DNA from: Pseudomonadota bacterium
GTDB taxonomy: Bacteria > Pseudomonadota > Gammaproteobacteria > Burkholderiales > SG8-39
Length of the DNA: 64,000 nt
Reading direction: 5' to 3'
Assembly (NCBI GenBank): GCA_947455195.1
Contig: CANGMI010000002.1
Location: 124,001-188,000 of the forward strand
Shown: positions 34,633 to 42,775 of the stretch, in pieces
Position numbering within the stretch: position 1 is the first letter of the stretch
Layout: the number at the start of each line of letters is the position of its first letter
Notes under the pieces: model-generated
Databases searched by the model: none
Seen by the model: only the letters and a program-made list of their open reading frames with translations
What the model was told of the DNA's origin: nothing
Translations under genes and position numbers: made by a program

Positions 34633-35715
34633 ATGAACGCCTCATCTCACCCGGGGATCTGCCGTGGCCGGTTGCGCTGCCTGTTCGCGCTGTCAGCCTG
34701 CGCCCGACGCGCGGTCCTCGGGACCGTACTGGCGCTGGCGGTCGCGACGGCACTGCCGGGCTCGCAAGCGCATGCCCAGCAGGCCTGGCCAATGCATCCG
34801 ATCCGTCTCATCGTTCCTTACCCCGCGGGCGGCACCACCGATGTTCTTGCACGTGCGCTGGCCGAGCGCTACGGTCGGGTGTGGGGGCAGCCGGTCGTGG
34901 TCGACAATCGCGGTGGCGCGGCCGGTCTCATCGGCACCGATGCGGCGGCACGCGCTGCGCCTGACGGATACACGCTCGTGCTGGGCAACAACGCGACGCA
35001 TGCAGCCAACGCAGCGCTCTTTCCTCAGGCGCGACTGGACGTATTGCGTGACTTCGTGGCTGTTGCCTTTCTGGCCTCATCAAGGCATGCCCTCGTGGTG
35101 CCCGCTGCGTCGAGTGCGCGCAGCATCGCCGACCTGATCGCCCTCGGTCGCAGTCGCCGTCTTGCCTTCGGCTCATCGGGGGTAGGCTCGGCCTCGCACC
35201 TCATCAGTGAAATGTTGCAGTTGAAATCGGGCATGGGTGCCGTGCACGTGCCGTATCGAGGGGCCGGGCCCGCACTCACCGATCTGCTGGGCGGGCAGTT
35301 CGACTTCATGACCGCGACCTGGGCGAGTGTTGCCCAGCAGGTCGCTGCAGGTCAGTTGCGCGCCCTTGCCATGGGTGGTTCGGCTCAGGGGACGTCGGGC
35401 CCGGTTGCGCATATCCCCCCGGGGGCAGGTGCTACCTCGTTTGTCGAGCAGGGATGGCCTGAACTCGATCTCGATGCGTGGTTTGCCCTTTTCGCGCCAG
35501 CTGCGACGCCGGTGCCGTTGCTCGAGCGACTCAACACCGAAGCGGCCCGCATGCTGGCAGATCGAGCGGTGACCGATCGGCTGCGCGCCATTGGTTTCGA
35601 GCCCAAGGCGCTGGCGCTGCCTGAATTGGCGGCGTTCTTTCCCACCGAGGTGATCCGGTGGGGTGCCATTGTTCGCGCGGTGGGTGTGCGCCTCGAGCAG
35701 GAGTCGGTGCGGTAG
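34633..35715 (+). CDS. Bug/TctC-type substrate-binding protein
   Basis: A 360-residue periplasmic binding protein. The signal peptide runs to about residue 52 (LPGSQAHAQQ), and the mature opening is IRLIVPYPAGGTTDVLARAL, the most canonical of the five paralogues here. VVDNRGGAAGLIGTDAAARA, PDGYTLVLGNNATHA, VHVPYRGAGPALTDLLGGQF and the C-terminal LERLNTEAARMLAD are all family features. The ATG at 34633 lacks a strong Shine-Dalgarno. The frame is open for 350 bp upstream, but that stretch is antisense to the PIN gene. A 15-bp direct repeat lies just upstream. Confidence 0.92.
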   Translation: MNASSHPGICRGRLRCLFALSACARRAVLGTVLALAVATALPGSQAHAQQAWPMHPIRLIVPYPAGGTTDVLARALAERYGRVWGQPVVVDNRGGAAGLIGTDAAARAAPDGYTLVLGNNATHAANAALFPQARLDVLRDFVAVAFLASSRHALVVPAASSARSIADLIALGRSRRLAFGSSGVGSASHLISEMLQLKSGMGAVHVPYRGAGPALTDLLGGQFDFMTATWASVAQQVAAGQLRALAMGGSAQGTSGPVAHIPPGAGATSFVEQGWPELDLDAWFALFAPAATPVPLLERLNTEAARMLADRAVTDRLRAIGFEPKALALPELAAFFPTEVIRWGAIVRAVGVRLEQESVR

Positions 35716-35825
35716 CCGGCCGCAAGACCGCCATCGCCGACTGCCGGCCCCCGGACCCCCCGCTGGAGCGTCATCAAGCGCTACCCGATGCCGGGCAAGG
35801 CGAACCCGGCGCAGACTCATGGGGC

Positions 35826-36608
35826 ATGGTCGTGGATGCGGCACCCCGATTCGGCTTGCGGCGACGCCACCTGGTTGTCTCACTCCTTGTTCACGTCGTG
35901 TTTCTGGCCCCTTGGGTCGTGCTGCGGTGGGGGGATCCGGTACCGGCCGAGGCACTGGCGCCTTTCGCGCTCACGCTGGCGCCCGCGCGCGTCGCAGATC
36001 GCGAGGCTGAACCGATGGTCGAGCCTGCAACGGTTCGTGCACACCCCACGCCGGGGACCCGGTTGCCCCTGCAGGCGCCGATGACTCGGGCGCCATCGAC
36101 CGCGGCGCCATCGACCGAGGCGTCATCGACCGAGGCGCCATCGGTCCGGAATCCGGAAGGCGATCCTGCGCCGGTCGATCCGGCGATCACATCACGACGA
36201 ACGACCATTGCCGGGCCCGCCAGCGTGCTCTCGGGGGCGATCTCGGGCGATTCGCGATGGGATGGCAGGGCACCACGGAGTGTCGCCCAGTACCGCATGG
36301 CTTTCCTGATCGGATTGCGCAACCTGCTGGGCCAGGAGCCCGCGTGGGGCGCTGCGGACTCGTCAGTCGCGACCCACGGGGTCGAGGGGCCTGAGGCACC
36401 GATCCGCCTCGGCCTTGTGCTGGCCTTCGAGGCAGGGCGGCTCGCGAGTGCTCGTGTCGATCCGTCGGCCGCCGACGGTAACGCCGACGGGCTCGGCGCC
36501 CTTGGCGTGCTTCTGGTCGATGCCAGCGCGCGCCTTGCGCGCAGTTTGCCGCCCCCCGGGCCCTTGGCCGAACGCCCGTTCATCGTGCGCATCGAGGTGG
36601 TGCGCTGA
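35826..36608 (+). CDS. TonB-like periplasm-spanning protein (divergent)
   Basis: A 260-residue protein with TonB architecture. A basic start (GLRRRHLVVSLLVHVVFLAP) forms one N-terminal membrane anchor, then a Pro/Ala/Thr/Ser-rich linker of about 100 residues, then a compact end domain. In that domain IRLGLVLAFEAGRLASARVD and the final AERPFIVRIEVVR resemble the TonB C-terminal beta strands. No ExbB/ExbD or receptor gene is near. The linker contains four 15-bp repeats coding APSTx/SSTEA units. I cannot distinguish a degenerate TonB from an unrelated envelope protein with certainty. Confidence 0.6.
   Translation: MVVDAAPRFGLRRRHLVVSLLVHVVFLAPWVVLRWGDPVPAEALAPFALTLAPARVADREAEPMVEPATVRAHPTPGTRLPLQAPMTRAPSTAAPSTEASSTEAPSVRNPEGDPAPVDPAITSRRTTIAGPASVLSGAISGDSRWDGRAPRSVAQYRMAFLIGLRNLLGQEPAWGAADSSVATHGVEGPEAPIRLGLVLAFEAGRLASARVDPSAADGNADGLGALGVLLVDASARLARSLPPPGPLAERPFIVRIEVVR
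36091..36150 (+). repeat. Four 15-bp in-frame tandem repeats in the TonB-like linker
   Basis: Units CGCCATCGACCGCGG (36091), CGCCATCGACCGAGG (36106), CGTCATCGACCGAGG (36121) and a degenerate CGCCATCGGTCCGGA (36136) encode a repeating A-P/S-S-T-E/A pattern. The 15-bp unit keeps the frame, so copy-number change would only lengthen or shorten the linker. Confidence 0.75.
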
Positions 36609-36661
36609 ACCACCTGCCACCGGCGCCCCGCGTTCCCGGCGTGGTTCCGGTGCCGCCCCGC

Positions 36662-37432
36662 TCAGCTCTGCACGATCTTCAGCGCATCCCAGGCAGTCTT
36701 CGCGATCAATGACCCGGAGAGCACCACGAAGAACGTGCGCACGAACTGTGTTCCGCGTGCGATGGCAAGCCGTGCGCCAACCTGAGCACCGGCGATGCTG
36801 GCGACAGCCAGGCTCGCCGCCAGCGGCCACATCACTTCGCCCGCCAGCCCGAAGGCCAGCAGCGCCGCGCCGTTGCTCGCAAGATTCAGGAACTTGGCGC
36901 CGGCCGATGCGTGCAGGAAGTCCATCTGATGATGGCGCGCGAGGAGGAACACCATCAGCGCCCCTGTGCCGGGCCCGAGGAACCCGTCATAGAAACCCAG
37001 CATGGCAAGGGCGAGGCCGCTCAGGACAAGCCCGCCGCCGCGCAGGCGCCGGGGCTGGTGCGCAACACCGAGTTGGCGGTTGCGCACCGTGTAGACAAGC
37101 ATCGCCGCCAGCACGAAGGGCAGCATCAGTCGCAGGTAAGTCGAGGGCATGTGGTGGACAGCCTGGGCACCGAGCCACGCGGTGCCGAACGTGAGCACCA
37201 TGCCGCCCCCCACCAGGCGCCAGGGCATGCGCACCCGCCGTGCGTAGCTGTTGGCTGAACTGATGAGACCGAAGAAGGAGCTGCCCTTGTTCGTGCCAAG
37301 CACGTCGGTGGGCGCAGCGTCTGGCAGCCCGCTGAAAAGCGAGGGCAGCAGCACGAGGCCCCCACCGCCGACGATGCCATCGAGCAGGCCGGCGGTGAAG
37401 GCCGCGCCGATGAGGAGAATGTGCGTGAGCAA
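36662..37432 (-). CDS. TSUP family transporter (TauE/SafE)
   Basis: A 256-residue integral membrane protein of the sulfite exporter TauE/SafE (TSUP) family. It begins LLIGAAFTAGLLDGIVGGGG, the diagnostic first helix and Gly-rich loop, followed by LVLLPSLFSGLPDAAPTDVL and GTNKGSSFFG. The second half repeats the pattern in GFYDGFLGPGTGALMVFLLA. About eight membrane helices are predicted. Members export sulfite, sulfoacetate or related anions. It starts 12 bp after the NlpC/P60 gene stop on the same strand and is convergent with the TonB-like gene. Confidence 0.93.
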   Translation of the reverse strand: MLTHILLIGAAFTAGLLDGIVGGGGLVLLPSLFSGLPDAAPTDVLGTNKGSSFFGLISSANSYARRVRMPWRLVGGGMVLTFGTAWLGAQAVHHMPSTYLRLMLPFVLAAMLVYTVRNRQLGVAHQPRRLRGGGLVLSGLALAMLGFYDGFLGPGTGALMVFLLARHHQMDFLHASAGAKFLNLASNGAALLAFGLAGEVMWPLAASLAVASIAGAQVGARLAIARGTQFVRTFFVVLSGSLIAKTAWDALKIVQS

Positions 37433-37444
37433 GAAGCGTGTCGG

Positions 37445-38020
37445 TCAGGCGATCACGCGGCGCGCACCGCTGAAGCGGGAGCGCCAGTACGGGGCACTGA
37501 CTCGGGCAATCTGCACCCAGGAGCCGGTGGCCGGTGCGTGCACGAATCTTTCCTGACCGATGTAGATACCGACATGGGAGAATTCGTCGCCGAGCGTGTT
37601 GTAGAAGACCAGATCGGCGGCCCGCAGGTCGTTGAGGTCGACAGGTTGGGCAGATCGTGCCTGGGCGCTGGCCAGGCGCGGCAGGACGAGCTTGCTCGTT
37701 CTGCGGTAGACATAGGTAACGAGGCCGCTGCAATCAAAACCGGTGATCGGGGAATGGCCGCCCCAGGCGTAGGGCGTGCCCACCTGCGACAGGGCGGCGA
37801 GCGCAATTTCGGTTCGACGTGGATCCCGGTCGGTGGCGAGCAACCGCTCGATGGCGTCGGGGCCGGGTGGCTCAGCGGGAGGCGGTTGGCCGGCCGGGGT
37901 AGGGTTGGGGCTGGATGATGGGGCACGCGCTTCCCCCGCCACGCGCGGTGGCGTTGTACTGCAGGCAGTCAGGCTGGAAGCCAAAACTGCAATTGAAATC
38001 ATGAAGTTGCGCTTGTCCAT
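37445..38020 (-). CDS. NlpC/P60 (C40) peptidoglycan endopeptidase lipoprotein
   Basis: A 191-residue cell-wall hydrolase. The lipobox LTAC at residues 17-20 marks a lipoprotein. A Pro/Ala-rich linker follows, then the C40 domain: GHSPITGFDCSGLVTYVYRR with the nucleophile Cys, DLRAADLVFYNTLGDEFSHV with the catalytic His, and GIYIGQERFVHAPATG. This set is typical of Spr/MepS-like endopeptidases that cut D-iGlu-mDAP cross-links. No Shine-Dalgarno precedes the ATG, and a strong promoter predicts a start point at the A of the ATG. A TSUP transporter gene follows in the same transcript. Confidence 0.93.
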   Translation of the reverse strand: MDKRNFMISIAVLASSLTACSTTPPRVAGEARAPSSSPNPTPAGQPPPAEPPGPDAIERLLATDRDPRRTEIALAALSQVGTPYAWGGHSPITGFDCSGLVTYVYRRTSKLVLPRLASAQARSAQPVDLNDLRAADLVFYNTLGDEFSHVGIYIGQERFVHAPATGSWVQIARVSAPYWRSRFSGARRVIA

Positions 38021-38026
38021 TCAGGT

Positions 38027-38055
38027 ACTTTATTCACAATGAACGTGCTTGTAAA
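38027..38055 (-). promoter_or_regulatory. Strong promoter for the NlpC/P60 gene, possibly leaderless
   Basis: Read on the minus strand, TTTACA (38055-38050) and TAAAGT (38032-38027) are separated by exactly 17 bp in an AT-rich island. With the -10 hexamer ending at 38027, +1 falls at 38020, the first base of the start codon. No ribosome site precedes the ATG, which is consistent with a leaderless mRNA. Confidence 0.6.
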
Positions 38056-38115
38056 GTTTCCTCCGTCGACCCTGCTCCGGGCCCTTTTCCAGCCGCCTCG
38101 TGCGCGGGGACGCAC

Positions 38116-40083
38116 GTGAGCGGTATCGCGCCTGCGGCGCCGGGTGATGGCACCGTTGCCGCGGCCTTCGCCCCGGGCGGGGCGCTGGAGCGCGCGATTC
38201 CGGGTTACACCCGTCGGCCCGAGCAGGTCGAGTTTGCCGGGCTGGTCGATGAAGCGATCGCGAACCAGGGAACGCTCATCGCCGAGGCTGGTACCGGTAC
38301 CGGCAAGACCGTGGCCTATCTCGTGCCGGCTCTCCTGCATGGCGGCAAGGTGGTGATTTCCACCGGCACCAAGACCCTGCAGGACCAGCTCTTTCATCGT
38401 GACCTGCCGCTGGTGCGTGATGCGCTCGGTATCGCGGTGAGCGCGGCCCTCCTCAAGGGGCGGGCCAACTACGTCTGCCACTATCACCTGGAACGCAATC
38501 TGGCCGACGGACGCCTTGCATCACGCGCTGCCGTGATGCATCTGCAGCAGATCGCGCGTTTCGCGCGCCGCACGACCAGTGGCGATCGGGGCGAGTTGTC
38601 CGATGTGCCCGAGGACTCGCCCGCCTGGGCGCTCGCCACCTCGACGCGCGAGAACTGCCTGGGTCAGAACTGCCCGAAGCATGGTGAGTGTTTCGTGATG
38701 CAGGCACGGCGCGACGCGCTCGCCGCTGAAGTGGTCATCGTGAACCATCACCTCTTCTTCGCCGACGCGATGCTGCGCGAAGAGGGGATGGCCGAATTGC
38801 TGCCGGCCGCCAACACGGTCATTCTCGATGAAGCCCATCAGTTGCCCGAAGTGGCGACGGTGTTCTTCGGCGAATCGGTGTCGACCGGTCAGGTGCTCGA
38901 CCTGTTGCGTGATGCGGCACGCGAGGCCGCGGTGTCGGCGCGGGATGTGGCCGAACTGCAGACCCTGATTCGGCTGGCCGATCGGGCCGCGCGCGACTTG
39001 CGCCTGGCCGTCCCCGATCGTGAGGCGCGCCTTGCCGCCTCGGTGATCGAATCCGATCCGGAAATCGTGCGGGCCGTCGCCGATCTGGGTGAACGACTGC
39101 AGGCGCTCGCCCAGGGGCTGGGGCAGTTCGCCGAGCGCGACCAGGGATTGGCTGCATGCGCCGAGCGTGCGCTTGATCTCAGTGGGCGCGTCGAGCGCTG
39201 GCGCGAGACCGAGGGTGACCAGATGATCCGCTGGGTCGAAGTCTACAGCCAGAGCGTCGCCTTGCAGGTGACGCCGCTCTCGGTGGCTGAACCCATCCGA
39301 AAGCAGATCGGTGCTCGCCCCAAGGCCTGGATCTTCGCCTCGGCCACGCTCGCGGTGGCCGGTGATTTCAGGCTTTATCAGGAGCGCATGGGGCTCGAGG
39401 ACGCGCGCACCGCCCGCTGGGCGAGCCCCTTCGATTACGCCAATCGGGCCTTGCTCTATCTGCCACGCGGGTTGCCGCAACCCAGTGCGCCTGACTTCAC
39501 TGATCGGGTCGTCGCCGCAGCGCTGCCCGTGATCGTCGCCAGCGGTGGGCGGGCGTTCGTGCTGTGCACCAGTCTGCGTGCGATGCGCCGCGCGCATGAA
39601 CTGCTGCGGGCTGCCTTTGATGAGCGTGGCCTCGGCTTTCCGCTTCTTGTGCAGGGCGAGGGCACCCGCAGTGACCTGTTGCAGCGCTTCAGGGCTGCCG
39701 GCAACGCGGTGCTGGTGGCAAGCTCGAGTTTCTGGGAAGGGGTGGATGTGCGCGGTGATGCCCTGTCGCTGGTTGTCATCGACAAGTTGCCGTTTGCACC
39801 ACCCGATGACCCGGTGCTGGCGGCACGCCTTGGTGCCATGGAGCGCGAGGGCCGCAACGGCTTCATCGAGTATCAGGTGCCACAGGCAGCCATTGCCCTG
39901 AAACAGGGCGCTGGACGCCTGATTCGCGACTTCACGGATCGGGGTGTTCTCATGATCTGCGACCCGCGCCTGCCCACCCGGCCCTACGGTCGGCGCATTC
40001 TCGAGACCCTGCCGCCGATGAGGCCCGTCAATGCGATCGAGCCGGTGCTTGCGTTCTTCGGGGTCAGTTCCAGAGCGACTTGA
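38116..40083 (+). CDS. ATP-dependent DNA helicase, DinG/YoaA (XPD-like) family
   Basis: A 655-residue superfamily 2 iron-sulfur helicase. Walker A is AEAGTGTGKTVAYLVP near residue 60, the DEAH box is VILDEAHQLPE near 237, and motif VI-like QGAGRLIRDFTDRGVLMICD is near the end. Four cysteines suited to a [4Fe-4S] cluster lie at about residue 120 (NYVCHYH), 181 and 187 (NCLGQNC) and 192 (HGECF). It unwinds forked, D-loop or RNA-DNA structures in repair. The start is a GTG at 38116 with a weak upstream GGGGA. It overlaps the convergent bamD gene by 20 bp. Confidence 0.95.
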   Translation: MSGIAPAAPGDGTVAAAFAPGGALERAIPGYTRRPEQVEFAGLVDEAIANQGTLIAEAGTGTGKTVAYLVPALLHGGKVVISTGTKTLQDQLFHRDLPLVRDALGIAVSAALLKGRANYVCHYHLERNLADGRLASRAAVMHLQQIARFARRTTSGDRGELSDVPEDSPAWALATSTRENCLGQNCPKHGECFVMQARRDALAAEVVIVNHHLFFADAMLREEGMAELLPAANTVILDEAHQLPEVATVFFGESVSTGQVLDLLRDAAREAAVSARDVAELQTLIRLADRAARDLRLAVPDREARLAASVIESDPEIVRAVADLGERLQALAQGLGQFAERDQGLAACAERALDLSGRVERWRETEGDQMIRWVEVYSQSVALQVTPLSVAEPIRKQIGARPKAWIFASATLAVAGDFRLYQERMGLEDARTARWASPFDYANRALLYLPRGLPQPSAPDFTDRVVAAALPVIVASGGRAFVLCTSLRAMRRAHELLRAAFDERGLGFPLLVQGEGTRSDLLQRFRAAGNAVLVASSSFWEGVDVRGDALSLVVIDKLPFAPPDDPVLAARLGAMEREGRNGFIEYQVPQAAIALKQGAGRLIRDFTDRGVLMICDPRLPTRPYGRRILETLPPMRPVNAIEPVLAFFGVSSRAT

Positions 40084-40993
40084 AGGGTTGGCGCTGCCCA
40101 CGCTGAAGCCACGCACTGGTGGGGTATGTCTGGGCGAGCACCCGGCGCGCGTCATCGCGCAACGAGGCGATGCCCAGACCGTCATACGCCCCGGCCATGA
40201 TGGCGAGGGCTTCCTCGACCGCTGGCGTGTCCGGATAGGTCCGGATGGCAGCCTGGGCGCGGTTGGTAGCAGCGACATAGGCCCCGCGTCGCATGTACCA
40301 GCGCGCGACGGTCACTTCGTGTTGCGACAGCGCGTTGACCAGATGGCGCATGCGTTCAAGTGCGTCCGGGGTGTAGCTGCTCTCCGGAAAGCGCTTGCTC
40401 AGTTCCCTGAACGCATTGAACGCCTCGCGCGCGGCCTTGGGGTCGCGCTCGGCCGGGTCTTCATTGGTGAGTCCGGCAAAGAGGCTGCGGTTCTGGTAGT
40501 AGTTGACCAGCCCCTTCAGGTAGTAGGCGTAGTCCACGTTCGGGTGGTTCGGATGCAGGCGTATGAAGCGATCGCAGTCGGCGGTCGCGGCAACCGGGTC
40601 ATTGTCCTTGTAGTGGGCGTAGGCCACCTCGAGCTGCGCCTGTTGCGCGAATCGACCGTAGGGGTATCGGGCCTCGAGCTTCTCGAAATACTTCACGGCC
40701 GCGGGCCAGTTGCCGTCCTCCGAGGCTTCGCGCGCCTTGGTGTAGAGCTGGTTAGCCGACCAGCCCAGGGTTTCATCCGCTTCGAGCCCGCTGCAAGCCG
40801 CAAGCGCGGTTGCGAGCATGAGAGCCGAGAGGGTGCGACGCGCAAGGTGGACCGCCGCGCAGGCGAAGGCCCGCGTCTGCGCGGCAGGTACGTCGTCGAT
40901 AGGGCTCACGGGCCGAGCGGGGCATGCCCCGGCCGCCTGCCCTGCCGGGATCGCGCACTGCGGGGAAGCCTTTGACGATAAACTACCGGTCAT
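40064..40993 (-). CDS. bamD: Outer membrane protein assembly factor BamD
   Basis: The TPR lipoprotein of the BAM complex, essential for beta-barrel insertion. The lipobox ATALAAC is followed by SGLEADETLGWSANQLYTKA, the usual BamD N-terminus. TPR helices contain YGRFAQQAQLEVAYAHYKDN and VDYAYYLKGLVNYYQNRS, and the C-terminal TPRs are intact. The ATG at 40993 has a good AAGGA site but puts 49 residues ahead of the signal core (LARRTLSALMLATALAAC). A GTG at 40909 would shorten this leader but has no ribosome site. Divergent from rluD, a conserved arrangement in proteobacteria. Confidence 0.94.
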   Translation of the reverse strand: MTGSLSSKASPQCAIPAGQAAGACPARPVSPIDDVPAAQTRAFACAAVHLARRTLSALMLATALAACSGLEADETLGWSANQLYTKAREASEDGNWPAAVKYFEKLEARYPYGRFAQQAQLEVAYAHYKDNDPVAATADCDRFIRLHPNHPNVDYAYYLKGLVNYYQNRSLFAGLTNEDPAERDPKAAREAFNAFRELSKRFPESSYTPDALERMRHLVNALSQHEVTVARWYMRRGAYVAATNRAQAAIRTYPDTPAVEEALAIMAGAYDGLGIASLRDDARRVLAQTYPTSAWLQRGQRQPFKSLWN

Positions 40994-41034
40994 TCTCTCT
41001 GTCCTTGCTTCCGCTCGCGTCTTGCAGAAGACCC

Positions 41035-41040
41035 ATTATA
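41035..41040 (-). promoter_or_regulatory. Consensus -10 element for bamD
   Basis: A perfect TATAAT is read on the minus strand at 41040-41035. The expected start point is about 41028, giving a leader of roughly 35 nt to the ATG at 40993. No good -35 hexamer is visible at 16-18 bp, so the promoter may need an activator or tolerate a weak -35. Confidence 0.45.
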
Positions 41041-41087
41041 GCCCCCAGGCTCCGGCCGAACGCTCCGGCGCTGCGCTGGCGGGAAGC

Positions 41088-42002
41088 GTGAGCGTACGCA
41101 TTCCCGATGCCGAAGCCGGCTCGCGACTCGATCAGGCACTGGCACGCATGTTTCCCGAGCATTCGCGGTCACGACTGGCTGCCTGGACCCGAGACGGACA
41201 TGTGACGCTCGATGGACGAACCTGCGAGCCGCGTCAGCGGGTATGGGGTGGCGAGCACGTGGCAGTGGCACCGCCCCCGGGCAGTCAGCCGGGTGACGAT
41301 CAGGCCCAGGCCATTGCGCTGTCGATCGTCCACGAGGACGATGACATCATCGTGATCGACAAGCCCGCCGGGCTGGTCGTTCATCCGGGCAACGGCAATC
41401 CCGACGGAACGCTTGTGAACGCGCTGCTGCATCATGCACCTCAGGTCGCGGCGGTGCCCCGCGCGGGTGTCGTTCACCGCCTCGACAAGGACACCAGTGG
41501 CGTCATGGTGGCGGCCAAGACGCTCGAGGCACACACGGCTCTGGTGCGCCAGTTGCAGGCACGCACGGTGCATCGCCACTACGCCGCCCTGGTGCATGGT
41601 CTGCCCCCCGCGAGCGGTCTGGTCGATGAACCCATCGGGCGTGATCCCCGAGCTCGGGTTCGCATGGCGGTGGTGGCATCCGGCAAGCCGGCGCGTACCC
41701 GGTTCACGCGGGTCGAGGTGTTCTCGGGTTGCGCACTGATCGAGTGCTCGCTCGAGACGGGTCGCACGCACCAGATTCGGGTTCATCTCACGCACCTCGG
41801 ACACCCGCTGCTCGGTGATCCGGTTTACGGGCCGCGTCGTGCTGCACTGGCGGCACCGCTTGCCGGTTTTGAGCGTCAGGCGCTGCATGCATGGCGGCTG
41901 GGTCTGGTACATCCATCGACTGGCAAGACGATGCAGTGGGAGGTACCTCTGGCGCCTGACATGGCAGCGCTTCTGGCGCGCATTCGCGAGATCGGCGCAT
42001 GA
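41088..42002 (+). CDS. rluD: 23S rRNA pseudouridine synthase RluD
   Basis: A protein of about 304 residues (326 if TTG at 41022 is used) that makes pseudouridines in 23S rRNA helix 69. It has an S4-like RNA-binding start (SRLDQALARMFPEHSRSRLA), the catalytic Asp in VVHRLDKDTSGVMVAAK near residue 130, and the RluA-family end GRTHQIRVHLTHLGHPLLGD. The GTG at 41088 gives an N-terminus in register with E. coli RluD; its ribosome site is poor. It overlaps pgeF by 4 bp (ATGA), the usual rluD-yfiH pairing. Confidence 0.94.
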   Translation: MSVRIPDAEAGSRLDQALARMFPEHSRSRLAAWTRDGHVTLDGRTCEPRQRVWGGEHVAVAPPPGSQPGDDQAQAIALSIVHEDDDIIVIDKPAGLVVHPGNGNPDGTLVNALLHHAPQVAAVPRAGVVHRLDKDTSGVMVAAKTLEAHTALVRQLQARTVHRHYAALVHGLPPASGLVDEPIGRDPRARVRMAVVASGKPARTRFTRVEVFSGCALIECSLETGRTHQIRVHLTHLGHPLLGDPVYGPRRAALAAPLAGFERQALHAWRLGLVHPSTGKTMQWEVPLAPDMAALLARIREIGA

Positions 42003-42775
42003 ACGCCGCCGGATCGTGCCTGCTCGTTCCCGAATGGCCAGCGCCGCCCGGCGTCCATGCGCTCATGACATTGCGCGACGGCGGCACGAGTGGTGGCCCG
42101 TATGCCTCACTCAATCTTGGCACGCACTGCGGCGACGCACCCGAGGCGGTGCGTCGCAACCGTGCCTTGCTGCGGACCCGATTGCCAGCAGAGCCACGCT
42201 GGTTGCGCCAGGTGCACGGGGTCGGGGTGGTGCAGGCCGATGCGGTCGATGCACTCCCGCAGGCTGACGGGAGTCATGCCGAGGCCGACGCGAGTTACAC
42301 CCGGGCACCCGGCACGGTCTGCGCCGTCCTGGTGGCCGATTGCATGCCGATCCTTCTGTGTACTCGCACGGGCGACGCGGTGGCAGCAGCGCATGCCGGT
42401 TGGCGAGGGCTTGCGGGCGGTGTCATCGAGGCCACTGTCGCGGCACTGGGTGTGGCGGGGCACGAGTTGATGGCGTGGCTCGGTCCAGCCATCGGACCGC
42501 AGGCCTTTCAGGTCGGGCCCGAGGTACGAGCGGCCTTCGTCGGTGCAGCCCCCGAAGACGCCTCGGGGTTTCGCCATGACGCGGGTGACCGCTGGCTGTG
42601 CGATCTGGCCGTGCTCGCGCGAGCTCGCCTCACCCGGCTCGGGGTCTCCGAGGTGTACGGTGGCGATGCCTGCACGGTGAGTGAGCCTGAGCGCTTCTTC
42701 TCGTATCGACGCGACCGCACATGCGGTCGCATGGCTGCGCTCATCTGGCGCAGTGCCGGAGTTCGTCAGGCATGA
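41999..42775 (+). CDS. pgeF: Peptidoglycan editing factor PgeF (YfiH, laccase-domain family)
   Basis: A 258-residue DUF152 protein. E. coli PgeF removes wrongly incorporated L-Ser from muropeptide precursors; homologues also show copper polyphenol oxidase or purine nucleoside activity. The metal/catalytic residues are the His in WLRQVHGVGVVQAD, the Cys in VLVADCMPILLCT and the His in AAAHAGWRGLAGGVIEATV. LGPAIGPQAFQVGPEV and GGDACTVSEPERFFSYRRD complete the family pattern. It overlaps rluD by 4 bp and the ZIP gene by 4 bp. Confidence 0.95.
   Translation: MNAAGSCLLVPEWPAPPGVHALMTLRDGGTSGGPYASLNLGTHCGDAPEAVRRNRALLRTRLPAEPRWLRQVHGVGVVQADAVDALPQADGSHAEADASYTRAPGTVCAVLVADCMPILLCTRTGDAVAAAHAGWRGLAGGVIEATVAALGVAGHELMAWLGPAIGPQAFQVGPEVRAAFVGAAPEDASGFRHDAGDRWLCDLAVLARARLTRLGVSEVYGGDACTVSEPERFFSYRRDRTCGRMAALIWRSAGVRQA

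Noticed and set aside
38521-40278. 585-codon open frame antisense to the DinG-like helicase
   Set aside because: Shadow of the helicase gene; no start signal or motif.
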